From Favolaschia claudopus (Eukaryota > Basidiomycota > Agaricomycetes > Agaricales > Mycenaceae): a DNA stretch of 64,000 bases. The translations under genes and the position numbers were made by a program. The DNA lies in assembly GCA_037176885.1 (NCBI GenBank), contig JAWWNJ010000010.1, forward strand, positions 3,141,629-3,205,628, read 5' to 3'. The notes under the pieces were generated by a model, which had not been told where the DNA came from, did not search any database, and worked only from the letters and a program-made list of their open reading frames with translations. Shown one piece after another: positions 53,492 through 64,000 of this stretch; positions within the stretch are counted from its first letter, which is position 1, and every line of letters starts with the position of its first letter.

Positions 53492-54984
53492 GTTTTTAAC
53501 TGTGCAAATTCTAACTAGAAATTAAGGATGTCTTCCTTTCATTTTGGACGGCCACATACTGAGAACTGGCACCTTCAAATCTCACCAACAGATGGTACTT
53601 GTATTTCAGCGTAAAATTGGGACAAAGGCTCTCGAATGACAATCTGGTCAGCCCTCATCCTCTTGTAGACAAAATATGCCTATGTTCCTGAGTCTGGTGC
53701 TTCCTCTATCTCAGATTTATGCAGACTAAATTCGTTCTGATGACTTAAAGTTCCTTCTGAGTTTGAGGTGCTTCAGCATCTACTGCAAGTATCAATTGCT
53801 GGTCTTTGAGTAAAGGGTACAAGAGATGATCGTTGCAAGCAACTCTTTGAATTCTCCGAAATAGCTTGGGTAGACATTGTCTCTCTAAATTCTGAGAACT
53901 AATGCGGTTAGGAGTGGCTTCAACTAGAGGGAACAAAATTGAAGTCGGGCTTACCTATATCGAATACAATGACATGTATTCTGAAAACTGAATGCTCGAG
54001 TCAGTGGTTATAAGCAGATACATGTGCGTGGAATTGTAGTCATAGGTTCTATCTTGGTTTCACAGAATTCTTGCCCCATATACTCTATGGCGAGATGCAT
54101 ATAGGTCACAACGGGTCTCAAAAGATTGACAAGCCTCAAAATAACAAATAGGATGATAACTGGAATCCCGTTAGAACAAAACTAGCCGTCGAATGCAGAA
54201 TAAAACCAGGATACAGAATGTGACCGAGAAGCCCGAGCAACCATGTGTGTACGATTTAGCACCTTCATTTCGTTTTATAATCATCAAACCTCAGGGTGAA
54301 TCTTACTCTCACTCATCCTACTGATTCATGCCTCGGAAATGGCTGATTCGATGAATTAGCTGAATAGAACTCCGAGTTATGTTCAAGCAAATTTGCACTC
54401 TCTGATTGGAATGAATATGTTGAAGTTGACGCGTAGCAGCGCATAATTTACGCGTCTCGACGCGTCATTCACTTTGTATTGCTTATGTCTGACTGGGAAC
54501 AGTACTACCTCCACGCTTTCCCCGTGTTCGTTTCGAAACGTTCAGGATATGAGTGATGCTGTCGTAACTATCTGTGGTTGTTGAATCACGGCTCTAAATG
54601 GTAAGAATTACATATTAGAATTGAATGTGACTCGGCTGTGTATTAGTGTAGCGAACATTGAAATATTCGGTTGAGCAACCAATCTAGAAAACAGCAAGTC
54701 AATTGAAGTCATTTCCGTAAGTATATTTCAACTCAAGCAATATTCAAACCATTACAGAAGAAATCTGAGTGAGCCAGAGGAGTGTATCCCCGGTACTGCA
54801 TTACTGGAATTACTCTACCGGAGTCCAGATACTAGTGTGGGTCAAATTCAGTATATGCTCTGCAAGGCCTGTCACCAACACACTGCAGAACTCGAATTGA
54901 AAGCCCAATTGGTTGTCAATCCGTGAAAGAAATGAACCCCATGGCAGTACAGTCTGGGGTCGGAGTTCATGTCAGAGAAAAAAT

Positions 54985-55181
54985 AACTCACGAAACAAGG
55001 GCGGGGACAAACATATGAAAGGGGCGGGGTTGAAGTTGCAAAAGGGCGGAACAATTCTCCGCCCCTTTTATAGTTACTGGTGAGAATGGGGCGGAAAGTG
55101 CCGAAAACACCTCAAAGAAGGGCGGAACGGCCGAAAAGCCGATGTTCGGGGCGGCACAATTAAATGTGCATCCGGACCGCC
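54985..55181 (-). repeat. right 197-bp inverted repeat
   Basis: Inverse of 53295-53491, with a few substitutions (for example CACCAGTAACTATAAAA versus CACCGGTGACTATAAAA). Confidence 0.85.
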
Positions 55182-55480
55182 CTATATTTGGCGGTGGGTG
55201 CGCAGAGACGCGTACTGCTTCCCCACCCTCCTGAAACGTTATATCTGAACAAGCTGCCATTCAGTTTCGGATTGTTTATCGTTCTTGGGCGATGAGACAG
55301 AGCTGGCGAAAGGTGAGTTACTGATATTGCCACTCGAGTTGCCATTGAACATGAATTCAGGATGTCATTGATAGTCTTTAACGCCGTTCTGAAATCATAG
55401 GCGGGTATTTGCGATACAAATGGGTGCTAATTGCGGACATATACTAAAATTCAAGGAATACAGCACTCTAGTTTCTACAT

Positions 55481-56090
55481 TCAGAGAGGGAACCAGCCCT
55501 TCAACAATATCAAGCGCCACATCCGCTTGCCACACGTCCTCGAGGTATTTTGCAACGAAATCAAAATCAAGTGCTCGAATCGCACACAGTTGGGAGACAC
55601 CATCCAGGATCGGTCCGACGGGGTTTCGTATTGCGCTTCTATTTCCGAGGCACAAAAGTAAGCAAATACTGAAATTGAAGGAGCGCAGGAACAAGCCAAC
55701 TAACCTCAACAAAATGCGCGAAACTCGTAGCGATTTGAACCGCCAATGCCACCCGCGTTATAGGTGCGCCGTTAGGGGCGACGACTGGTATCGCACGACA
55801 CCATTCGATGTGTCCATATCCCGGCCACTGAACACAAATTCAGCACATCTTCCACGGACGATGAGTTTGGGCATACATACCATAATCCGAAATATCACCC
55901 TCTGTAATCCCGTATACCCAAGCACCGGATCTCCCGCCCCTTGGATCGGCGCTGCCGTCCCCTTCAAGCGCAAATCCTTCATCGAGACACCCTGATGCCG
56001 CGGGCGTCCGGTGAGGTCGAAGCAGATGGGTGGGTAGAGATGGGTGTTGGCGGTAGCGGTCTTCCATTGACCTGGAGAGTAAATTTCCAT
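55481..56090 (-). pseudogene. Agaricomycete hypothetical protein with WPGY motif, probably frameshifted
   Basis: Exon 1 (56090-55881) reads MEIYSPGQWKTATAN...YPPICFDLTGRP. After a GT-AG intron, exon 2 (55827-55705) reads WPGYGHIEWCRAIPV...PITRVALAVQIATSFAHFVE. This layout is common in mushroom proteins of unknown function. The third part (SWMVSPNCVRFEHLILISLQN, then VWQADVALDI) does not join in frame with exon 2 and changes frame once more. It is either a dead gene or one with an unusual splice site. Confidence 0.5.
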
Positions 56091-57969
56091 CGGGACACGG
56101 CGGCGGGTGGGAGAAACAAAGGCAGATGGCTGGGGTGGTGAGGCATTTGGGTTGTAGTGTGGGTTGAACGGGGTAGAAAGTGTGGGAAGTGAGGCGATTG
56201 AGGAGGAGAGTTCGGATAGATTTTGTAGCGGGGCGCAATGAATTGAATATTTGCTCGTCGAGGAGGACGTATATATATATATTGAACATTTCAAAGCGAC
56301 AATGGTCAAAGCCACCCGACTCATTGCAAGAACAAAGCAGGAAGGTCCGTACGACAAAGCGCGATCGATCACAAAGGCTTTGTGCGTGCAGTAGTAGTCG
56401 GGTGGCCAAAGCATAGTCAACTGAGACGCAGAAAGAGGCTTGGTGACTTTGAGATGAGACATGACCGCGTTGTGGGTTCTTTGTTCAAAGCGCAGCCTTT
56501 TCAAGAGAGATATTTGTGACTCGAAGCTCTGGCTGCGCCAGCTGAAACCTTGCTTGTAGAAAAACAAAATTTCACTGTGACCCGGTTTTCATGATCTGCT
56601 ATGCATCCTGACGAGTCTGGACTCTGTGCTCCTCCTGCTAAGCACCTGTTCATCAAATGAATGTGATCTGAGCTTAAACTGCCGGACCCCAGCGGCACGA
56701 GGCAGAATGTTGTTACTGCTACTGAGTCTGTTTTTTTCAGACCCGATCTCATGTTCCACATCGTACAACTCGCCCCATTGGAGAATTTGAGTAGATTTAT
56801 TCCTGGGATCTTTCTGTGTTCGGAACACTGATTGAATGAGATTCCGAGGACCTAAGCCGAACAGGCCGAAGACTCGCCAATGAATTGCCGACTTGATTTG
56901 ATTCGGCTCTACACCGGCACCGTCCGGCAGCTGCTTTGGCAGTGGGCTGTGAAGAAGCATAAGGAATTTCGGGAACGCTGAATAAACCTTGGCAAGCAAG
57001 GTAATCAAATGGTTCATTATGTTCGAGCGATCGACTCTGGTATTGTATTGAAACGGTCAGATTTATAAAGCCACTCGATGGGTTGACGGAATTCGAAACA
57101 GAGACAGCGACAATGAGTCCGAAGCATACCACAGATTCCCACTATCTGAAAGAAGTGGGTCTTGTAGCGCCCTAGGAGCTTGTGATGGTGGCTGTGTCGA
57201 TCGGGCTTGTGTTAGAACGCCGGATGGCGAAAATCGCACGTAATTGACTTTACATTCCTCAACTGATCAAAGCTGCTGACTCGATGAATCGACTGTGGCA
57301 GATGAGTAGACATGAGTCGACAAGCCAGTACTTTTTCCCGCTAGTCACTTTGGCTGTACAAAATGACTCAACTGGTCATGGTGACTCAAATGATTAGACA
57401 GCTCCGGATCTTCGTGGGGTGCCTATATATTCCCGGTCAAGTCGCAAGGACTTCTTTTTCGCCTTCCCATGTCTCTCCTCATTGATGGAAACTGCACCTT
57501 CAACATCGCTCGGTCACAGGGCCGACGACTCTAGTCTCCTCTTTCTTGTCAGACCTACATCCCTCGCCGCCGAGCCAACTCGCTGGCACCTTTTGCTTTG
57601 ACGCTGAATACTGTTGATCGTGGCCCTCTCACCGTCGTTCTCTCCTGTCAAATTTCGTCCAGTCTTGAGTATGATATCGTACTTGCGCTCGATTGGAAGT
57701 CTCAGCTCCGCGACCTACTCTTGTACTCTGGCTACTCCGTTCCGGCTGCATTTGATCCTTGGAGCATGATATCGGGGTTTGGTGAGTCACTTTCGCTTGC
57801 TATCGGCTTCGTTTCTCATTTTTTTAGTCGCTTCCGTTGATGCGGGGGTTTCAGAGGCTTCGCTGAATCTCAGTGTTTCTCTTGACCTTTCGCAATCAAC
57901 TGGAACATATACATCCCCCCACAATGAACATGTTAATGCGCCTGTTTTTGATAAACCTGCTATTTCCCG
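56091..57969. other. region without a supported gene
   Basis: Short frames only. A plus-strand frame near 57598-57777 (hydrophobic, SLEYDIVLALDW) may belong to a decayed gene upstream of the Helitron. TATATA near 57424-57430. Confidence 0.4.
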
Positions 57970-58112
57970 TGCCGGTGGTGCGGATGCCAGTGCCGGTGGT
58001 GCTGATGCCAGTGCCGGTGGTGCTGATGCCAGTGCCGGTGGTGCTGATGCCAGTGCCGGTGGTGCTGATGCCAGTGCCGGTGGTGCTGATGACAGTGCCG
58101 GTGGTGCTGATA
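57970..58112 (+). repeat. 21-bp minisatellite
   Basis: Six full units and one partial of TGCCGGTGGTGCTGATGCCA-type 21-mers starting at 57970, 57991, 58012, 58033, 58054, 58075 and 58096. In the open plus frame it encodes a 7-residue AGGADAS repeat. Confidence 0.9.
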
Positions 58113-58307
58113 TCTTGCGTATTGTGATGCTGCTACCCCATGCAATCCGTCTGTCTGTTCTTTGAACACAGTCACCCCTACTTCTGTGTATGTTACCCAG
58201 AAATTATGATCCGATACTTTCAAATCGTCTTCTTCGACTTCACCTTTGTATGATAACACCGGTGAGCTTTTGTCAGATGAATCAATGGTCATGACCGTGT
58301 TGAGGGC

Positions 58308-61300
58308 ATGCTCTCATCAACCAAATCTGCATGTAATATTTTCGCTTTGAGAAATCAGGACTACTACTTCAAATTTATGCAAGGGCACGGAATCCCCTCC
58401 CAAAATTTGAGCTCTTTGCAAGATTGCAAGCAAGCTATCTTAACGCATCTTCTCGCCGGAGGTTGTTCAATGTCACATCACCCTCACCCCTCGTTGACAG
58501 AATGCAATTTGATTAACCAAGGCTTCGACGACTCCCGCGACCTTTCTTATTTCGCGTTGAGCATTATTATATCTTCTCGGGATCTTTCGAATGCTATACC
58601 AACACTGGCAAGTATGTTTGGGATCAATAGCTCCAACACAGATTTTGCGACTAGGGAAACAATGATTCGTGCTCGACTGCTCAGTATGAGGTCATCGTTG
58701 GTGGAGCAGTTTTCCGAGCAACATCCGTCCAAGCAGGTCCTAGAAGGAATAAATTTGACCACAGTTCCCCTTGCGTCTCTGATTTCTATAGCAGCTCTGC
58801 ATGGCATCCCAACCCGGGATTGTTCGCGTGAATCTTTGCGTAATGTCATCACAACACATCTTCTCTCTGGCGCCTGCGGATCACAACGGTTTGGGTCCTT
58901 CTCGATTGGATGTCAGTCCATCGTCAATCAATCGTTTCCGAAAGTTCCTTCTGGATCCTTCACGCAGGAAGAATTCGAACAAGCGTTGCAGGTACGCCTT
59001 GTGCATCAGATATTGCCAAAAATGTCGCGTGTTACTGCTCGAAAATTTCTTCGTATGCATGATGTTGAATTTTCGCTTCAGGATGGGCCCGCTAAATTGC
59101 GATCACTTGTTGGTAAATTCTTGAAAAGCCTTGATAGTAAACAGCCCTCCCATCGTTCAAGGCAGGCAAAACGAGATAAAGAAACGGAGAAGCATAACCG
59201 GGAGCTGAGAAAAACTGAAGAACGATTGGCCACAGTTGATATCACCGAAGTTGAAGGAGAAATTCAAAAAAACCTTCCAGGCAATGATCTCCAAGGATGT
59301 ATTATCAACATTTACCTGTGGTAGCTGTGTTGAGCGCTGCAATATCAAGCGAAAGACAACCATATCTTTTGAGGAGTTTGATTTGGATCAACTTAGACGA
59401 CCTGATGAGACGGAAATTCCCGACCCTGATCAAAGCAACCCCTCTGAATTGGCAGATCCCAAACCAGAAAATGTCGCTACTCCGTGGCTTGACCCCGAAA
59501 CGATTCCGCCCCCCATGCCCGTGAAATCAGGAGCCTACGAGTCGCTTTTAATTGAACCGCAATGCATTGAAGATGACCCTGAAACCATGGAGCCTGTTTT
59601 GGTTGTTTGTAGCGCCTGCAAATCTGCTTTAAAGGCCGGTAAAATTCCTCGCTTGTCAATGGCTAACTATAATTACCTCGGACCAATTCCGTCAGAGCTC
59701 CAGGATCTCACTGTTGTTGAGGAGGCCATGATTGCGCGCTGCCGAGCGAAATGTTGGATTATTCAACTCCGCGAAGAAGACGGTGAAGAACGTGGCCTTC
59801 CAAACGTTCAACGAGGTTTCAAAGGCAATATTATTGTTTACCCCCAGCAACCATCAACAATTGCTAAAACCCTCCCACCTTCGATTGAAGAAATCACAAC
59901 TCCAATCTGTGTTGTTTTCGTAGGATCTCGACCGCCATCTGATGAGTGGATTCGGACCAAGGCCAAGCCGTTAATTGTACGGAAAAGAAAAAGTCATGAA
60001 CGCACTAAAATGGCTCTCGATCCACAATCCTCTTTACAAGGATATAGAAATTGACAATACCGTGTTCAATGGTCATGGCGACAGAGTGAATATTCCATTC
60101 CATATTGAACATATCATTCCGTCGTCCGGCATCGAAGCCACAACATCAAGTTACTCAGGAACCGGCTCTGCTTTTGATACCTCGGCTTCGGATTCCCGTG
60201 TCCATTCTTCTGTCCGGGATACTGTGAAAAGTATGGCTGATCCTTCCTCTTCTGCGGAAGTTACCTTTGAGAGTGTTGTAGTAACGGATGTCAAGGGACA
60301 CGAATCGTCTGGAGTATTGAGAAAAGCAGCTGCTCGCCATCTGAAGAAATCTGGTGGTAATTACCTGGAGCTCAGACATGACCCAACACCCGTTAATGAA
60401 TTTGACAATCCAGATCTTTTCCCGTTGATTTATCCAACGTTGTTTCCATACGGTCTCGGAGGCGTCGAAGATCATAGAAGACAAACAGCTCTTGGTTTCA
60501 AGGCTCATTTGAAACATTTCTTTAATCTCGCAGACCGACGATTTCAAGAACATTATTCGTTCCTTTTCACCGCGTTCAATATGTTGCAGAGACGGACCCT
60601 TTTGTTGAACACTAGTTTCAAGGTTAAACGGCAAAATTTCGACACCGTTGCAGCTCAGTTTGCGAGTGTATCTGCTCAAGCGATTCATACAGTGACTGAA
60701 CGAATTAGTCGAGGTGATTTTCGAAAGTCAGGAAATGAGGAAGAAAACCGTGTTCTGGCATTAATGAAAGAGGTCAATTTAATTAGCTCTCATGTACAAG
60801 GCTCACCTCAATCCAAACTTGTGATGCGCAACGAAATTCGAGGCCTCATGATTGAGAAGGGCTTACCTAGTTTCTATCTGACAATTAACCCAGCCGATGT
60901 ATACAATCCGTTGGTTCGATCTTGGCCGGAGATGAGATCGACATAGATAATTTGACCACTGATGACCTCTCGAATGTTTGGAAGGACCAGTCAATTTTGA
61001 TTGCCCAAAATCCGGCTGTAGCAGCGGAATTTTTCAACGTATTCATCAAAGCATTCATTTCCGCAATTCTGGGATATGATCCAAAGAAAAGAAATACTGA
61101 AGGCGGAATCTTGGGTGTCGTGAACGCATATTACGGTACTGTTGAAGCACAAGGCCGTGGGTTCATTGCATTGTCACATGGTTGTATGGGTGGAGGGTGG
61201 GTTGAACCCTAATGAGATTAAAGCTAAAGTACTGGAAAACGGAGGAAATCTAGAATTTCAACGTCGACTGATGGAATTTCTGGAAGACACAATTTCGAAT

Positions 61301-62247
61301 ACCATACCTCCCGATCCTAGACCCAATCATGAGTTTCCCTTCGACAAGTTTCATCCATGTAGCACAAGAGGCCCAACGAGCGGAATTGCCGAGCAGGATA
61401 TTGATGATGCCAGACAGAAAGATCTTCATCAGCTCGTGACAGCGTGCCAGTACCACAAGCATACACCGACCTGTTATAAATACTGGAAAGGCCCGGGTTT
61501 CCAAAAGAGTGTCGGTTCGATCTTGACGAATCTCATATTAAACCAGTTAGCGTATTTGATAGCGAGACTGGAGAGTTTGAACTACGATGTTTGAATGGGT
61601 TAGTGAATAACTTCAACTTAACAATGCTAGAAGCCATACGCTGCAATATGGACATCAAATTTATATCTTCTGGCCCCGCTGCAAAGGCAGTTGTCTATTA
61701 CATCACGGATTATATCACAAAGTCGCAGTTACAAGCCCATGTTGCATATGCAGCGCTCGAACTTGCGGTAACTCGTCTCGGCGAGTATGACCCTGACGAA
61801 GATGATTTTGCAATGCGGGCACGGCGTCTGCTTCAGAAATGCGCACATTCTATGATTTCACAGCAGGAGTTAAGTGGACACCAAGTTGCCTCGTACCTAA
61901 TGGACTTTGAGGACCATTTCACAAGTCACAAATTCGCCAATTTGTATTGGCCGAGTCTGGAGAGATTCGTTGAGTCAGAGTACCCTAGTCCCGAATGCTA
62001 TAAAACATCAGAGAATATCCACGCCGAATCCGAGATGGACCCGCCTACGAATGAATTCGAACTTGCCCCTGAAGGAGAATTTATCAATGACAGCACCCTG
62101 GAGGATGAAAGCCCAGTCAACGAGGCAGACGAAGTGTTACCTGATGAACCACACGATGTAGACGAAATCCGACTTAACGTAGACCGACGAGGGCCAATTT
62201 ATTGCTACAGCGAATCAAGGTGCAGATTATCGGTATCGTGGTTCTGA
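58308..62247 (+). pseudogene. Helitron Rep/nuclease region
   Basis: Open blocks: 58308-59324, 59236-60054, 59975-60946, 60922-61212, 61142-61594, 61591-62247, alternating frames. The N-terminal block repeats a motif HGIP...C...I..HLLSGxC. Next come Cys pairs (CGSC, CSAC) and LGPIPSELQDLTVVEEAMIARC, usual upstream of the Rep. The Helitron-like N domain contains FPYGLGGVEDHRR and FYLTINPADVYNPL. The HUH motif is HCHMVVW, and the tyrosine region is VVYYITDYITKSQ. Catalytic residues survive, but the breaks at about 59.28, 59.99, 60.93, 61.15, 61.55 and 62.21 kb prevent a full product. Confidence 0.87.
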
Positions 62248-64000
62248 CCTGGAATCAGTTAGTGTCTGGGATTTTGTTGCTCAAGTTGAGAAAACTCGGA
62301 AAACGGAGGCTCACAGAAATCACAAAAAGCTCGAAGAATCATTAGAAGTATTTGAGGAAGAAGAGGAGGATAATGTTGTTCCTGATAATAAAAATCAAAA
62401 AGCTATTTGGGAGAAAGCCGAAGACGGTGATATTTTGGCTTGGAGTGGAAGGAAACGGCCAACGATTGAGCTAGACTGCGAGCACCTTGAAGCTGAGACT
62501 CATGTTCTGCGGGTAGCTGCACCTGATATGCGAAAAGTACCCGTGCCAATTGGCCCCGCGCTGCCCCGACGAGATCGCGATGAGTTAAAACAGAAACACG
62601 CACGGCTAATGTTAATATTGTTCAAGCCTTGGAGGCATGCTTCTGATTTGATGCATGGACGACAGACATGGATTGAGGCGTACGAGGAATTCCATAAAAT
62701 ATGCTCGGATGAGGTCAGAAAAATCATCGACAACATGCAACTATTGCATGAATGCAAAGATAGTCGGGATAGTCATTTTCGAAACCGTCATAACCGTAGA
62801 ACCCGGGACGGGATTTCCGAAGAGCTCCTACAGAACACTGATCGGCACTTATATGGAGAGATGGATGACGAGCAAGTACTTAAGCACCTAGAATCAATTG
62901 ACTTGTGTCATTCGAAACATACTCTGCGTACGCAAGATGCCATTCTTCAAGCCAAGTTGTGTGCCGAGGATAGCGGACTATTTGCTGCTGATGATACCTC
63001 GTTCACCGGCGAAGCAATTTTGGATACTGACCATGATTTCGTTGCCGAACGAGTCCCTGTACAGGAACAGAAGTGGGCAGAGATCTACCGCCAGCGAAAG
63101 AACCTGTGGAGAAAGGTCGAATCCAGCAAGGAGAAAGAAATCGAAACTCACCCTGTAGATTCTATAGACACAAGTAATGAGTCGTTACTTCGAAGCGGCA
63201 ATGTATTCCGTTCTATTCTCCCTCAGCAATACAACCACGCAGCTATTCGCGCACCGCCAGAACAAGCTGGCAAATCTAGTGACCAATTGAATGCCGAAGA
63301 AGTCATGGAGAAAATGATTTAAAACTTACACGTTGAACACTGAACAAGCTCGCGCTTTCGAGATTGTTGCACGGCACAGTACCGACTTGAATGCTGAACC
63401 GCTCGAATGTACATCGGTGGACCAGGTGGTACAGGGAAATCCCGTGTGATTGAAGCCTTGAGAGATTTTTTTGAAGCTCGAGAAGAAACACGAAGATCCG
63501 TTTAGCGTCGTACACTGGGGTTGCGGCTCGGAATATTTCCGGTATGACATTGCATGCCGCGCTACAAATGAGTCAGGCGGAGAGAAAACACAAGACTGGA
63601 AAAGCACTCCGTGATGTCATGGAAATGTGGGAAGGCGTTGATTATTTGTTTATCGACGAAATATCAATGGTCGGGTGTGCTATGTTATACGAAATCAGTA
63701 CGGCTCTCAGCGCCGCCAAAGGAAGCACTCTTGCCTTTGGGGGAATCAATGTCATTTTTGCGGGAGACTTTTCGCAGCTGCCACCTGTTAGACAAAGCAG
63801 GTTATATACACATATTGACACCGATTCAAAAAAGAAGAAAAAGCAGTCAGGTATACGTACAACGAAAGCAGGCACCGAGGCAGGGCAAAAGGATATATTT
63901 GGAAAGCTGTTGTGGCTGTCTGTTAAAACAGTGGTGTTATTTACGGAGATCGTTCGACAATCGGGACCCGAAAACCGACGATTTCTTGAGCTGCTTGGAC
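62215..64000 (+). pseudogene. Helitron linker and Pif1-type helicase, partial
   Basis: The linker block (62215-63322) is charged. The helicase block follows from about 63333 with LNTEQARAFEIV, Walker A GGPGGTGKSRV after a frame change near 63404, then ASYTGVAARNISGMTLHAAL after another near 63495. Walker B is LFIDEISMV, and NVIFAGDFSQLPPV follows. It unwinds DNA during rolling-circle transposition. It runs past the window end, so the later motifs are not visible. Confidence 0.87.

Larger units (their letters stand above)
53295..55181. mobile_element. Non-autonomous element with 197-bp inverted repeats
   Basis: 1887-bp unit with long, nearly perfect terminal inverted repeats and an AT-rich core of about 1.5 kb without any frame over 63 codons. 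No transposase is visible, so it would depend on a partner. No certain target duplication was found: flanks GTAT and CTAT share only TAT. Confidence 0.75.
58308..64000 (+). mobile_element. Helitron, frameshifted, truncated by window end
   Basis: Rolling-circle transposon with Rep (HUH) and Pif1-type helicase regions in one direction. About nine single-frame changes separate otherwise open blocks. Helitron ends (TC...CTRR with hairpin) were not identified; the 3' end is outside the window and the 5' end is uncertain. Confidence 0.85.

Noticed and set aside
57970..58112. Regularly spaced repeat reminiscent of a CRISPR array
   Set aside because: Units are directly adjacent without spacers; it is a minisatellite in a fungal genome.

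Overview
This window comes from a filamentous fungal nuclear genome, most likely an agaricomycete basidiomycete. The signs are short introns of about 45-65 nt with GT/GC-AG ends, a DUF6533 seven-transmembrane gene, a CYP63-like P450, F-box-like genes of mushroom type, and a Helitron. No complete repeat-free stretch longer than about 9 kb is present.

Layout. (1) 0.9-9.0 kb is ordinary host sequence: an extended G-protein alpha subunit (899-3255), a KRE2/MNT1-type mannosyltransferase (4129-5287), a small secreted, probably GPI-anchored protein (6190-6907), and a DUF6533 membrane protein on the minus strand (7070-8970). (2) 9,328-39,462 is one nested transposon stack. A Ty1/copia element on the minus strand (288-bp LTRs, identical by eye, target duplication TTCTG) was hit twice. 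A 4.65-kb TIR DNA transposon (9438-14091, TA duplication) sits in its 3' LTR. A 20.4-kb Ty3-type element (16558-36967, 1.81-kb LTRs differing at two positions, duplication TCGG) splits its integrase from its reverse transcriptase. (3) 39.5-58.3 kb holds host genes and gene relics: F-box-like pseudogenes, a CYP63-like P450, two related single-pass membrane protein relics, a 1.9-kb element with 197-bp inverted repeats, and a WPGY-type hypothetical gene. (4) 58.3-64.0 kb is a frameshifted Helitron (Rep plus Pif1 helicase) running off the end.

The most interesting content is in the nested elements. The Ty3 element carries gag, protease and pol in sense, linked by -1 frame changes. Between pol and the 3' LTR it has five intact, intron-containing genes, all antisense (called cargo A-E here, 26,014-34,468). 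Four of the five encode a six-cysteine cluster with Zn(II)2Cys6 spacing. Three of these (C, D, E) are short paralogs with the shared signature C-x2-C-x6-C-x4-W-G-x2-C-x2-C. The motif CAGCGGG/CCCGCTG is scattered through the LTRs, introns and spacers of the same element, and CGG is the classical half-site of this protein class. A self-encoded regulatory circuit is therefore a reasonable, untested idea.

The DNA transposon encodes a single predicted 1267-aa protein with an N-terminal Ulp1-type SUMO protease (H265, D282, Q318, C324) fused to a helix-turn-helix and DDE_1 transposase (D881, D1008, D1046). I know of no described element with exactly either architecture, but I could not search databases. 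Exon coordinates were worked out by hand from splice signals and reading frame.
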